A stretch of DNA of 64,000 nt from an uncultured Chryseobacterium sp. GTDB lineage: Bacteria > Bacteroidota > Bacteroidia > Flavobacteriales > Weeksellaceae. Below, one piece after another: positions 28,150 through 37,112 of this stretch. The position numbers and the translations under genes are program-made. Every line of letters starts with the position of its first letter. Position 1 is the stretch's first letter. The notes under the pieces were generated by a model. The model had not been told where the DNA came from. It made no database searches and saw only the letters and a list, made by a program, of their open reading frames with translations. The stretch is from assembly GCA_913778275.1 (NCBI GenBank), contig CAJYWN010000019.1, positions 7,483 to 71,482 on the forward strand, in the 5' to 3' direction.

Positions 28150-29034
28150 ATGGCAGAAATTCTTGACGGACTAAAAGTATCCAAAGAAATCAAGCAGGAA
28201 ATCAAAGCTGAAGTTGAAAAAATCGTTGCCGGAAAAAGAAGAGCGCCACACCTGGTAGCAATTCTTGTAGGAAACAACGGAGCGAGCAAGGCTTATGTGA
28301 ATGCTAAAGTAAAAGACTGTGAGGAAGTTGGCTTTCAATCAAGCCTGGTAAAATTTCCGAGCACGGTTTCCGAGTCCGAATTACTGGAAAAAATTGATGA
28401 GCTAAACAAATCCAAAGCGGTTGACGGATTTATCGTACAGCTGCCGTTGCCGGATCAGATCGATCAGGAAAAAATCATCAATGCAATTGATCCACGAAAA
28501 GATGTAGATGGTTTCCACCCGGAAAACTTCGGGAAAATGGCATTGGAAATGGATACGTTCTTACCTGCGACACCGTTCGGGATTTTAACCTTACTGGAAA
28601 GGTACAATATTGAAACAAAAGGCAAAGACTGTGTTATTATCGGAAGAAGTAAAATCGTAGGAAGACCCATGAGTATCCTAATGGGAAGAAAAGATTTCCC
28701 CGGAAACTCTACCGTTACCTTAACGCATTCTTACACAAAAGACATCGAAGAATATACTAAAAAAGCAGACATCGTAATTACCGCACTTGGAGATCCCCAT
28801 TTCTTGAAAGGAGACATGATCAAAGAAGGGGCAGTAATTGTTGACGTAGGAATTACGAGAGTAGACAATGATTCTCCGAAAGGATACTATCTTGCCGGAG
28901 ATGTGGACTTCGACAGCTGTGCTGCAAAAGCAAGCTGGATTACTCCTGTTCCGGGGGGAGTCGGACCTATGACAAGAGCGATGCTGATGAAAAACACCAT
29001 CATTGCATACAAAACTTCGGTCTACAACGATTAA
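28150..29034 (+). CDS. folD: bifunctional methylenetetrahydrofolate dehydrogenase/cyclohydrolase
   Basis: A 294-residue cytoplasmic enzyme that makes 10-formyl-THF via methenyl-THF in one-carbon metabolism. Signatures are VGNNGASKAYVNAKVKDCEEVG (catalytic Lys near residue 54), DGFIVQLPLPDQID, DVDGFHPENFG, the NADP-binding VIIGRSKIVGRPMS and the C-terminal PVPGGVGPMTRAML. Full length. queE follows after 6 nt and is likely co-transcribed. Confidence 0.97.
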   Translation: MAEILDGLKVSKEIKQEIKAEVEKIVAGKRRAPHLVAILVGNNGASKAYVNAKVKDCEEVGFQSSLVKFPSTVSESELLEKIDELNKSKAVDGFIVQLPLPDQIDQEKIINAIDPRKDVDGFHPENFGKMALEMDTFLPATPFGILTLLERYNIETKGKDCVIIGRSKIVGRPMSILMGRKDFPGNSTVTLTHSYTKDIEEYTKKADIVITALGDPHFLKGDMIKEGAVIVDVGITRVDNDSPKGYYLAGDVDFDSCAAKASWITPVPGGVGPMTRAMLMKNTIIAYKTSVYND

Positions 29035-29040
29035 TTTAAA

Positions 29041-29670
29041 ATGAATTTAGTAGAAGACATATTATTAAAAGAAGGTAAAATGCTCCCTGTGATGGAGCAT
29101 TTTTACACTCTTCAGGGAGAGGGAGCATATACCGGTAAAGCAGCCTATTTCATAAGATTGGGTGGGTGCGACGTCGGTTGTCATTGGTGTGATGTAAAAG
29201 AGAGCTGGGATCCGAATTTACATCCCTTGATGAATGCAGAAAAAATTGCAGAAATTGCAGCACAACACTGTAAAACTATTGTTTTAACCGGGGGAGAGCC
29301 TTTGATGTGGAATCTTGATATTTTAACATCTAAATTAAAAGAATTAGGCTGCTCCATTCATATTGAAACTTCCGGAGCTTACCCTCTGAGCGGACAGATC
29401 GACTGGATCACGTTATCTCCTAAAAAAACAGGACTTCCAAAAGAAGAAATCTATCAGAAAGCACATGAGCTGAAAGTTATTGTGTTTAATAATAATGATT
29501 TTAAATTTGCCCAGGAACAGGCGGCAAAAGTTTCGGAAAACTGTACGCTGTACCTGCAGAGTGAATGGAGCAAACGTGATGAAATGTACCCTAAAATTAC
29601 CGATTTCATTTTACAGCATCCGGAATGGAGAGCTTCGGTACAGACCCATAAGTATCTGAATATTCCGTAA
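29041..29670 (+). CDS. queE: 7-carboxy-7-deazaguanine synthase
   Basis: A 209-residue radical SAM enzyme of queuosine/7-deazaguanine synthesis, turning CPH4 into CDG. The cluster motif is CDVGCHWC (CX3CX2C) at residues 43-50, preceded by FYTLQGEGAYTGKAAYFIRLGG, the QueE signature. ETSGAYPLSGQIDWITLSPK lies in the barrel. Length is normal for the family. It is 6 nt after folD. queC, queD and queF are not in the window. Confidence 0.92.
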   Translation: MNLVEDILLKEGKMLPVMEHFYTLQGEGAYTGKAAYFIRLGGCDVGCHWCDVKESWDPNLHPLMNAEKIAEIAAQHCKTIVLTGGEPLMWNLDILTSKLKELGCSIHIETSGAYPLSGQIDWITLSPKKTGLPKEEIYQKAHELKVIVFNNNDFKFAQEQAAKVSENCTLYLQSEWSKRDEMYPKITDFILQHPEWRASVQTHKYLNIP

Positions 29671-29712
29671 AAAATATGTAAATTAGCTTTTCGTATCCGT
29701 TAATCCCGATAG

Positions 29713-31083
29713 ATGCAGAGAATTCGATATTCCAGATACCTGAAATCGATCATTGTTTTGCTTGACCTTGTGGTTATTGCATCTATTTTCATATTCTTTT
29801 TTTTAACGAGAAACCAGAATCTGAAATATAATCAGGAAACCTGGTACCAAAATGCATTTTCCTTAGCGTTGCTGTTTTTGTTCTGGATGCTCCTGAGCGG
29901 CAGAACAAAAATCTACAACATTCCCAGGAACCTTACCTATACCCTTTTTCTGGAAAGAATACTTATCCATTTTTTATTATTCATTCTCGGGGTTCTGCTT
30001 ATTGGGAAGGTAAGCTATAATGTTTTTTTCAATTCAGATATTTACTGGCTTTCTTTTTATCTTTTCTTTTTTATCTTTTTAGTTAGGTCGCTGATCTTTT
30101 TTGGGATCAAATATATCCGGAGTCTTGGAATCAACCATCGGAATATTATGTTTATCCATGAAAACAGCTCTACGGAAGTTTTAAAAAATATATTGAAAGA
30201 AAGAAAGGATTACGGGTATAAGATTTTCGAATACCAAAAGGATGAAATAAAAACGAATGAACTGATAGAGTTCTGGAAAAAAAACGGAATCCATACACTG
30301 TTTATCCCTTTGGAAAATACATACACCCCCAATACGGAAAAAGAAATCTTCAAACTGGCAGAAGCTAACAAAGTACATATCTCACTGATTCCCAATATCA
30401 CACAAAGCGATTTCTTTTTGTATGACATGGGATACATACAGACGCAGCCGGTACTTAATCAGGCAAAATATCCGCTGGAATTTTATTCCAATTATCTGCT
30501 TAAGAGAATTTTCGATATCGTATTTTCTATTGTTGTTATGGTCGGGATATGTTCCTGGCTATTTCCCATTATTGCCGTTTTAATCAAAATAACCTCGAAA
30601 GGACCCGTGTTCTTTATTCAGGAGCGATATGGTTTTCATGAGGAAGTTTTTAAATGCATAAAATTCCGTACGATGATCGTTAATGATGAATCGTCAACAA
30701 AAACTACGGAAGAAAATGACGCAAGAATAACATCTTTCGGAAAGTTTCTAAGAAAAACCAGCCTTGATGAAATGCCTCAGTTTCTAAATGTTTTAAAGGG
30801 CGATATGTCAATTGTTGGGCCCCGGCCTCATATGTTGGCGGTGGACAATTATTACAAACCGAAAATAGGCCGTTACAGCCTGCGAAGCATGGTAGCTCCC
30901 GGAATTACGGGACTTGCTCAGGTAAACGGGCTGCGCGGAGATGCCGGAGATGTTGAGGTGGAAATGAATAAAAGAGTTCTGGCAGACGCTTTCTACGTTC
31001 GAAACTGGAGTTTTATGCTGGATCTTGTCATTATTCTCAAAACGGTTTTACTTGTGATTGGCGGAGATAAAAATGCAAAATAA
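29713..31083 (+). CDS. exopolysaccharide polyprenyl glycosylphosphotransferase
   Basis: A 456-residue inner-membrane enzyme. Four N-terminal helices are followed by a nucleotide-binding-like domain and, after a membrane segment near residue 270, a bacterial sugar transferase domain. That domain has KRIFDIVFSIVVMV, GPVFFIQERYGF, KFRTMIVNDE, LRKTSLDEMPQFLNVLKGDM and IVGPRPHM. It moves a sugar phosphate from a nucleotide sugar to undecaprenyl phosphate, starting surface polysaccharide units. It may work with the flippase and transferases at 7-11 kb, though they are far apart. Confidence 0.92.
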   Translation: MQRIRYSRYLKSIIVLLDLVVIASIFIFFFLTRNQNLKYNQETWYQNAFSLALLFLFWMLLSGRTKIYNIPRNLTYTLFLERILIHFLLFILGVLLIGKVSYNVFFNSDIYWLSFYLFFFIFLVRSLIFFGIKYIRSLGINHRNIMFIHENSSTEVLKNILKERKDYGYKIFEYQKDEIKTNELIEFWKKNGIHTLFIPLENTYTPNTEKEIFKLAEANKVHISLIPNITQSDFFLYDMGYIQTQPVLNQAKYPLEFYSNYLLKRIFDIVFSIVVMVGICSWLFPIIAVLIKITSKGPVFFIQERYGFHEEVFKCIKFRTMIVNDESSTKTTEENDARITSFGKFLRKTSLDEMPQFLNVLKGDMSIVGPRPHMLAVDNYYKPKIGRYSLRSMVAPGITGLAQVNGLRGDAGDVEVEMNKRVLADAFYVRNWSFMLDLVIILKTVLLVIGGDKNAK

Positions 31084-31178
31084 AGATTTTGGTCTACATT
31101 ATGATATACTGAATACTGATAAAGCCTGGTCTTACTCTTTGTGTAATTAATTAAATAAAAAAAGTCTAATTTAGCAGC

Positions 31179-31931
31179 ATGTTAAAAAAGTTTTTTACAG
31201 CAGTCGGAGAATACATCATCCTTCTCGGTAAATCTATGCAGAAGCCACAGAAAATGAAAGTTTTCTGGAAGCTGCTCATGAGAGAAATCAATGATCTGGG
31301 GGTCAATTCGTTTGGGCTTGTCATCTTCACTTCTATATTCGTAGGAGCGGTTGTGGCCATCCAGATGTTCAACAACTTTGATGCCTCATCGTTCCCTATC
31401 CCACCGTCATTTGTAGGATATGCTACTAAAGCAGTTCTTGTTCTGGAGTTTTCCCCAACCATTATCAGTCTTATCCTGGCCGGTAAAGTAGGTTCTTATA
31501 TTGCCTCCAGCATCGGAACCATGAGGGTGTCCGAACAGATTGACGCATTAGATATTATGGGCGTAAATTCTCCAAACTTTCTTATTTTCCCTAAAATTGT
31601 AGCGTGCGTTATCTTCAATCCGCTGCTGATTGCCATTAGTATCGTTTTTGGTATCGCAGGAGGGTATATAGCCGGAATTTTAACAGGAAACTGGACGACT
31701 AATGACTATATTGTCGGAATCCAGATGTATATGCCGAACCTGTTTATTTATTATGCATTCACCAAAACAATTGTTTTTGCCTTTATTATAGCAACAGTAC
31801 CTTCATATTTCGGATATAATGTAAAAGGAGGATCTTTGGAAGTAGGTAGAGCAAGTACACAGGCAGTAGTTTGGACAATGGTATTCATTATCCTTTCAGA
31901 ATTACTATTAACCCAATTAATATTAAGCTAA
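31179..31931 (+). CDS. MlaE-like ABC transporter permease
   Basis: A 250-residue MlaE/YrbE permease with about five helices and the family motifs IQMFNNFDASSFPIPPSFVGY, LAGKVGSYIASSIGTMRVSEQIDALDIMG and YNVKGGSLEVGRASTQAVV. With MlaF it forms the inner-membrane ABC core that moves phospholipids between membranes using an MCE protein such as the one at 14058-15008. The ATPase gene starts directly after the stop codon. Confidence 0.92.
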   Translation: MLKKFFTAVGEYIILLGKSMQKPQKMKVFWKLLMREINDLGVNSFGLVIFTSIFVGAVVAIQMFNNFDASSFPIPPSFVGYATKAVLVLEFSPTIISLILAGKVGSYIASSIGTMRVSEQIDALDIMGVNSPNFLIFPKIVACVIFNPLLIAISIVFGIAGGYIAGILTGNWTTNDYIVGIQMYMPNLFIYYAFTKTIVFAFIIATVPSYFGYNVKGGSLEVGRASTQAVVWTMVFIILSELLLTQLILS

Positions 31932-32747
31932 ATGATTGAGGTAAAAGATCTTAAGAAAAGTTTTGATGAAGTTGAAGTACTTAAAGGGATTTCAACAACT
32001 TTCGATAAAGGGAAGGTAAATCTGATCATCGGACAGAGTGGATCCGGAAAGACGGTTTTCCTTAAAAGTCTGCTTAACGTTTATCAGCCTACTTCAGGAG
32101 AAATTCTTTTTGACGGCAAAGACATTAACGTGATGTCCAGAGAGGAAAAGCAGCATCTTCGCTCTGAAATCGGAACGGTTTTCCAGGGAAGCGCCTTATT
32201 TGACTCATTGACCGTTGAAGAAAATATTATGTTCCCGTTGGATATGTTTACGAATTTAACATTCAGGGAAAAGAAAAGACGTGTTTTTGAGGTTATCGGA
32301 AGAGTACATCTTGATAAGGCCAACAAAAAGTTCCCTTCCGAAATTTCAGGTGGGATGCAGAAACGTGTAGCGATTGCCCGGGCGATTGTGAACAATCCGA
32401 AATACCTTTTCTGTGACGAGCCGAATTCCGGTCTGGATCCTTACACTTCTAATGTAATCGACGATCTGCTGCTGGAAATTACGAAGGAATATAACACCAC
32501 TACCATCATCAATACACACGATATGAATTCCGTAATGACGATTGGCGAGAAAATTGTATATCTGAGATTAGGAATCAAGGAATGGGAAGGTAATAAAGAC
32601 ATCCTGATTACCGCAGGCAATAAAAATCTTATTGATTTTGTGTATTCATCAGAGTTATTTAAAGAGCTGAGAGAATACCTTCTTGAAAACAATAAAACGA
32701 TCGATAATACAATTACAAAAATAGAAGACAATGAAAAAGATTCTTAG
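31932..32747 (+). CDS. MlaF-like ABC transporter ATP-binding protein
   Basis: A 271-residue ATPase with Walker A GQSGSGKTV (about residue 34), signature SGGMQKRVAIARAIV (about 138), Walker B YLFCDEPNSGLDP and the switch His in NTHDMNS. Best fit is the MlaF type, partner of the MlaE-like permease immediately upstream. A C-terminal extension of about 30 charged residues follows the fold. The last 17 nt overlap the beta-barrel gene downstream. Confidence 0.92.
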   Translation: MIEVKDLKKSFDEVEVLKGISTTFDKGKVNLIIGQSGSGKTVFLKSLLNVYQPTSGEILFDGKDINVMSREEKQHLRSEIGTVFQGSALFDSLTVEENIMFPLDMFTNLTFREKKRRVFEVIGRVHLDKANKKFPSEISGGMQKRVAIARAIVNNPKYLFCDEPNSGLDPYTSNVIDDLLLEITKEYNTTTIINTHDMNSVMTIGEKIVYLRLGIKEWEGNKDILITAGNKNLIDFVYSSELFKELREYLLENNKTIDNTITKIEDNEKDS

Positions 32748-33342
32748 TATAGCATTTGTAGGTTTTTCCCTACTTGCTTCTGCGCAGATTTCTTTGGCAG
32801 GAAAAGCAAATTTGATTTTCCCTACGGGATCACCTTCCTGGCAGAATATTAAAGGAACGGTAAACCAGGCCATTGAAGGCGAGGGCAAAAACAATGCAGG
32901 TTTTAACGTAGGTCTTTCACTAAAAGTAGGATTGCCTACTTCATTTTTCCTGATGCCGGAATTGTACTACACCAACTTTAAAAACGAATTTACTGCTGCT
33001 AATACAACATTCGATATCAAAAGCAGCAGGCTTGACCTTCCTGTATTGTTAGGGTATAATATTTTAGGAAATACGGTGGGTGTTTTTGTAGGACCAGTAG
33101 CAAGCTATAATTTGGCTAAAGAAGATACCTTCAATGATTTCAGAGAAAATGCGAGAGATAATTTTACGGTAGGATACCAGTTTGGTGCCCAGGTGGAAAT
33201 CTCAAAACTCATTTTGAATGCAAGATATGAAGGTGCTTTCAGCAAAGATTCCAGAAACTTCATCAACAGAGTTTCAGGGGAAGAGATACGATACGATAAC
33301 AGACCTAATCTTTTTATGATAGGTTTAGGGTATAAGTTTTAA
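32731..33342 (+). CDS. small outer-membrane beta-barrel protein
   Basis: A 203-residue protein with signal peptide MKKILSIAFVGFSLLASAQ and alternating hydrophobic/polar strands ending in FMIGLGYKF, the typical C-terminal aromatic of an outer-membrane barrel (porin-family/OMP_b-brl type). It overlaps mlaF by 17 nt. That coupling suggests it is made with the lipid transporter and may serve it at the outer membrane. This link is inference; function unknown. Confidence 0.8.
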   Translation: MKKILSIAFVGFSLLASAQISLAGKANLIFPTGSPSWQNIKGTVNQAIEGEGKNNAGFNVGLSLKVGLPTSFFLMPELYYTNFKNEFTAANTTFDIKSSRLDLPVLLGYNILGNTVGVFVGPVASYNLAKEDTFNDFRENARDNFTVGYQFGAQVEISKLILNARYEGAFSKDSRNFINRVSGEEIRYDNRPNLFMIGLGYKF

Positions 33343-33365
33343 ATTGATTACGTCGATATAAAATT

Positions 33366-33395
33366 AAATCCTCAGTTCATCAGACCTGAGGATTT
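33366..33395. terminator. bidirectional terminator, partly inside the 33380 gene end
   Basis: AAATCCTCAG pairs with CTGAGGATTT around a ten-base loop. It lies between the convergent barrel gene and the 33380-33694 gene, and its right arm encodes the last residues of the latter. Confidence 0.7.
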
Positions 33396-33694
33396 TGATT
33401 TCTAAGATCCAGCTCAGCTTCACGTCTTGCTATATCTGCCGCTCTTCTTTCCAAATCTTCTTTTTCCTGCTGCAGCTGTTTGAGTTCTCTTCTTTTCTGC
33501 TCTGCTTTTATAGCGCTTCCTTTGCTTACATAACCCACCATTCCGCCGATAATCAGGCCAATTCCGATACCACCAAGAATTCCCATGATATGAGGCATTC
33601 CCAGATCATTCAGGGTAAAGTTGTTTGCTGTAAGATAAAATAGCAGTATGGATAACGCCAAAAGGATAAGTCCTGTAATTGTTAAATTTTTCAT
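33380..33694 (-). CDS. small membrane protein, unknown function
   Basis: A 104-residue protein. The ATG at 33694 gives MKNLTITGLILLALSILLFYL, then a second helix (MGILGGIGIGLIIGGMVGYV), then a charged coiled-coil tail rich in Glu, Gln and Arg (about residues 62-97). The longer in-frame start adds a basic stretch without family support. No known domain. The terminator stem overlaps its 3' end. Confidence 0.65.
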   Translation of the reverse strand: MKNLTITGLILLALSILLFYLTANNFTLNDLGMPHIMGILGGIGIGLIIGGMVGYVSKGSAIKAEQKRRELKQLQQEKEDLERRAADIARREAELDLRNQNPQV

Positions 33695-33789
33695 AGTGTT
33701 GTGCTTAAATAGTTTTAATAAAAATAGCCTTACCAAATTAATAAAAATTCAATAAGGCCTGTTCAAGATTAAATTTATTTTTGTAGTAT

Positions 33790-34596
33790 TTACATTTTTC
33801 CACCTGCCGCTCTGTAATATTCCAGAGCTTTCGGTAAGTTTTTATTGATATCTGAAATTCTGGTTTCAGGATTCGGGTGGGTAGATAAGAATTCCGGCTG
33901 TCTTGCTCCTTTTGAAGCTGCCTCCATTCTTTCCCAGAAAGGTATTGCTTCCCTTGGATCATAACCTGCCATTGACATAATATAAAGTCCCATCTGATCT
34001 GCTTCCGATTCCTGGTTTCTTCCATATTTCAGCAGAGCAACCTGTGAGCCAATAGGATACACTGCTTCAAAAACATTAGCCCACTGAGCATTGGAAATAC
34101 TTCCGCCTAAAATGGCTCCGCCATACTGGGCAACCATAGCCTGAGAAATTCTTTCATTGCCATGACCTGCCAAAGCGTGCGATACTTCGTGCCCCATCAC
34201 TACAGCCAGTCCGTTTTCATTTTTTGTAACCGGAAGAATTCCTGTATAAACAGCTACTTTTCCACCTGGCATACACCAGGCATTAAGCTCATTGCTCTGG
34301 ATAAGGTTAAATTCCCAATTATAGTTAGCAAGATCTCCGGAGCGGCCAATAGACTGATAATATCTTTCTGCTGCAGATTTTATTCTCGATCCTACATTTA
34401 CCACTTTTTTAGCATCTGCTGTTCCTGTTATTACTTTGGATTTGCCTAATGTTGATCTGTATTCCTGAGCAGACATCGTCAGGATTTCTGAATTGTTTGC
34501 CAGCTGTAATGATGACCTTCCCGTGATTGGGTTGGTAGTACAAGCTGTAAAAATAAGAGCTGCCGCTCCCATTCCTAATAAATTTGTAAATTTCAT
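33790..34596 (-). CDS. M48 family metalloprotease lipoprotein
   Basis: A 268-residue envelope protease with lipoprotein signal ending ALIFTACTT. The zinc motif HEVSH is at about residues 139-143 (VMGHEVSHALAGHGNERIS), with a third ligand Glu in NQESEADQMGLYIM about 60 residues later. It resembles periplasmic LoiP/YcaL and BepA-like M48 proteases that degrade misfolded outer-membrane proteins. The TPR domain of BepA is absent. Monocistronic. Confidence 0.9.
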   Translation of the reverse strand: MKFTNLLGMGAAALIFTACTTNPITGRSSLQLANNSEILTMSAQEYRSTLGKSKVITGTADAKKVVNVGSRIKSAAERYYQSIGRSGDLANYNWEFNLIQSNELNAWCMPGGKVAVYTGILPVTKNENGLAVVMGHEVSHALAGHGNERISQAMVAQYGGAILGGSISNAQWANVFEAVYPIGSQVALLKYGRNQESEADQMGLYIMSMAGYDPREAIPFWERMEAASKGARQPEFLSTHPNPETRISDINKNLPKALEYYRAAGGKM

Positions 34597-34656
34597 AGTT
34601 CGAGTGTTATTAGTTCATCCTTAACAATTTTTATTCCAAAATACTTTCAAGGATTA

Positions 34657-34664
34657 TATATTTG
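34657..34664 (+). promoter_or_regulatory. promoter -7 element for the DUF4251 gene
   Basis: TATATTTG matches TAnnTTTG exactly and lies 37 nt before the start at 34702. Confidence 0.5.
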
Positions 34665-34701
34665 CATACAATTTGCTGTCTAATCTAGTAATTATACTGC
34701 T

Positions 34702-35247
34702 ATGAAAAAATATATCTCGATCATTTGTATGTTCAGTTTTTTGTTTTTCTTTGAAAACTGTTCTTCGCAGAGCAATATGGATCCGCAGGCGGTAACAGCG
34801 TTGGTAAATTCTCAGGATTTTTCTTTCCATGCACAGAGAGCAAACCCTACTAATTACGATGTTATCAATGTTATGACTTCTATGCCTAATGCCACTGGGA
34901 CAAGAATACTGAATCTATCAGGTGATAATTACAGCATTGACCTAAGACCCAATAATCTGGAAGTTACACTGCCTTATTTTGGAAGAGTCTTTAACCCTAC
35001 TTATGGTGATGCTTCGCAAAACAGTTATAGATTTACATCAAAGGATTTTACTGTAAATAAAAGCCAGAATAAAAAAGGCGGATGGATTATAAGAATTAAA
35101 GCTAATGATGTAAAAACAGTAGATGAAATTATCATTGAAGTCTCCAAATACGGTAAAGCATTTACATCGATCAGCAGCAATGACAGACAGCCTATTTCCT
35201 ACGACGGCTATATTACGAAAAATGAAGAACGGAAGGTTCAGCCTTAA
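34702..35247 (+). CDS. DUF4251 domain-containing protein
   Basis: A 181-residue secreted protein. The N-terminus MKKYISIICMFSFLFFFENCSS is a lipoprotein-like signal with Cys at residue 20. The mature domain (FSFHAQRANPTN, LRPNNLEVTLPYFGRVF, FTSKDFTVNKSQNKKGGW) fits DUF4251, a Bacteroidota envelope family of unknown function. The gene ends 2 nt before the convergent meaB stop. Confidence 0.82.
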   Translation: MKKYISIICMFSFLFFFENCSSQSNMDPQAVTALVNSQDFSFHAQRANPTNYDVINVMTSMPNATGTRILNLSGDNYSIDLRPNNLEVTLPYFGRVFNPTYGDASQNSYRFTSKDFTVNKSQNKKGGWIIRIKANDVKTVDEIIIEVSKYGKAFTSISSNDRQPISYDGYITKNEERKVQP

Positions 35248-35249
35248 GG

Positions 35250-36233
35250 CTAATCTTTAGACAGGAATCTTTCTACAAATAATTTTGCTTCGGTACTAGG
35301 ATTGGAAATCAGTGCAGAAGCATTTTTTTTATGGTGATTATAAGCCTCTTCCAAGGTATTATTTTTTTTCATAGCCGACAAAATGTATTCCTGAACCCAA
35401 TATTCAAAACGTTTTTCTGCCTGCTGATTTCTTACTTGTTCAAATCTGTGTGTTTTCTTTTTCAGAGTAATGAACGCATTAATTTTTTCAAAAACTTCGT
35501 TAAGGCCTTCATTGCTGAGGGCAGATCCTAATAACACCGGTACTTTCCAGTCTTTTTCTTTAGGCGGAATAAAGTCTAAAGCTCTTTTTAGTTCCAGTCT
35601 GGTATTTTTAGCTTTTTGAAGATTATCCTGATCCACTTTATTGATAAAGATCACATCTACCATTTCCATAATTCCTCTTTTAATGCCCTGAAGTTCGTCT
35701 CCACCACCAATTATTTTTAAAAACACGAAAACATCGGTAATATCAGCGACCAGCACTTCAGATTGTCCAACCCCAACGGTTTCTATCAATATATAATCGT
35801 AGCCTGCTGCTTCGCAGATCAGCATAGTTTCAAAAGTAGTATTGGCTACACCGCCCAGAAATCCTGAGCTTGGGGAAGGCCGTATAAATGCATTTTCTTC
35901 TTTTGCCAGCTCTTCCATTCTGGTTTTATCGCCCAGAATACTTCCTTTATTAATAGCGGAACTCGGATCAATAGCCAGAACCGCTACTCTCTTCCCGGTA
36001 GCAATCGCCAGTCTTCCGAAATTTTCGATAAAGGTTGATTTTCCGGCACCCGGAACTCCGGTCACACCTACTCTTATTGAATTTCCGGTAAAGGGCATCA
36101 GTTCTTTCAGTAATTCTTCCGCCTGCCGGCGATGTTCTGCTTTTTTACTTTCCACTAAGGTAATGGCTTTTGCAATCAGACGTTTGTTTCCTGACTGTAT
36201 TCCTTCGACGAGCTCTTTTGTAGAAAATTTCAT
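35250..36233 (-). CDS. meaB: methylmalonyl-CoA mutase-associated GTPase MeaB
   Basis: A 327-residue G3E-family GTPase that protects and reloads adenosylcobalamin in methylmalonyl-CoA mutase. Walker A is GVTGVPGAGKST (about residue 60), followed by VLAIDPSSAINKGSILGDKTRM, ETVGVGQSE and the base-recognition FINKVD. The C-terminal dimerisation region is present. The ATG at 36233 is preferred over an upstream in-frame TTG. The mutase large subunit is encoded 8 kb away at 44524-46641. Confidence 0.94.
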   Translation of the reverse strand: MKFSTKELVEGIQSGNKRLIAKAITLVESKKAEHRRQAEELLKELMPFTGNSIRVGVTGVPGAGKSTFIENFGRLAIATGKRVAVLAIDPSSAINKGSILGDKTRMEELAKEENAFIRPSPSSGFLGGVANTTFETMLICEAAGYDYILIETVGVGQSEVLVADITDVFVFLKIIGGGDELQGIKRGIMEMVDVIFINKVDQDNLQKAKNTRLELKRALDFIPPKEKDWKVPVLLGSALSNEGLNEVFEKINAFITLKKKTHRFEQVRNQQAEKRFEYWVQEYILSAMKKNNTLEEAYNHHKKNASALISNPSTEAKLFVERFLSKD

Positions 36234-36404
36234 TAATTCAAAAATAAACAATTATAAGTCAGCGGTCAAGAGGCAGGTTTATTTCAGGCAGATTTTATTC
36301 TTTTACAGCATTCTGAAATAATAAATTTAGCGGATACTTTTTGTTACTTAAAATGCTTCCCGTATGACAGATGATGTGGAAATTTATAAAAACGACTGCA
36401 ACCC

Positions 36405-36515
36405 TAGCCCCGATTGAAGCTTTGTCTGAGCTCATTTTTTGTTATCGGCTCGGCGGCTCCGCCGCCGAGCCGATAACAAAAAATAGCGAGTGCGGAAAGC
36501 GGGAAAAAGCTTCTA
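36405..36515 (+). repeat. dispersed repeat, copy A, with 23-bp perfect hairpin
   Basis: Starts TAGCCCCGATTGAAGC and ends GGAAAGCGGGAAAAAGC plus TTCTA. The core 36435-36457 and 36461-36483 are exact inverted arms (TTTTTTGTTATCGGCTCGGC...) with a TCC loop, very GC-rich against this background. The same end sequences occur in copy B at 41216-41310, in the same orientation. No protein is encoded. Confidence 0.75.
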
Positions 36516-36771
36516 AAAATCTAAATATATCTTAATATAACTACCCCGTCAAAAATTTCTTAGAAATTTTCGCCACCAGTACCTCAATATTTTTATTTAT
36601 TTGATTCGGCGAATCTCGTTCCTCGGTTTCCAGAGGAGGGAATTGAAACCGGGTACACTTCAACTTTTAAATTGACCATTTACAAGTGAAACGAATTGAC
36701 CATTCACCCAATTACTATTTGTACTTCTTCTAAATTAAATCTCTGCTTCACCGATGCCAATGGGAAATTCT

Positions 36772-36779
36772 TACATTTG
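36772..36779 (+). promoter_or_regulatory. promoter -7 element for the cytochrome c pair
   Basis: TACATTTG fits TAnnTTTG and lies 23 nt before the first cytochrome start. Confidence 0.5.
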
Positions 36780-36802
36780 TTTTTATTCAAATAATTGACA
36801 AC

Positions 36803-37093
36803 ATGAAAAAAATCATTGCTGCAGCCTCCTTTACAGCTGTTTTATTGGCCTCTTGTACACCGAAAGCAACAACAGCATCGGCTCCTGCAGCTGCAACCTC
36901 TACAGCCGAACAGATCGCTCAGGGAAAAACCATCTTCGAAAACTCCTGCGGAAGATGTCACAAACTTCCGGACCCTGCCTCCCACACTTCTGTACAGTGG
37001 GTGGGAATCATGAATTCTATGGCTCCGAAAGCAAAACTTACGGATGAGCAGCATCAATGGGTATATGATTACATCGTTTCTGCGAAAAAATAA
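36803..37093 (+). CDS. mono-heme cytochrome c lipoprotein
   Basis: A 96-residue protein with lipoprotein signal MKKIIAAASFTAVLLASC, an Ala/Thr-rich linker, then a small cytochrome c domain: GKTIFENSCGRCHKLPDP with heme motif CGRCH at about residues 50-54 and a possible Met ligand in MNSMAPKAKL. It is probably attached to a membrane facing the periplasm and carries electrons. A paralogue follows 19 nt downstream. Confidence 0.88.
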   Translation: MKKIIAAASFTAVLLASCTPKATTASAPAAATSTAEQIAQGKTIFENSCGRCHKLPDPASHTSVQWVGIMNSMAPKAKLTDEQHQWVYDYIVSAKK

Positions 37094-37112
37094 TCACTTT
37101 AAAAATATTAAT

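Larger units (their letters stand above)
36234..36802. other. 569-nt gene-free region with repeats
   Basis: No credible gene was seen. It holds a dispersed repeat copy (36405-36515) with a 23-bp hairpin, a low-complexity part with the palindrome AAAATTTCTTAGAAATTTT near 36550, CCAGAGGAGGGAATT near 36630, two copies of AATTGACCATT(T/C)AC, and the promoter of the cytochrome genes at its end. It looks like a scrap yard of intergenic repeats at one edge of the prfH-rtcB segment. Confidence 0.6.
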
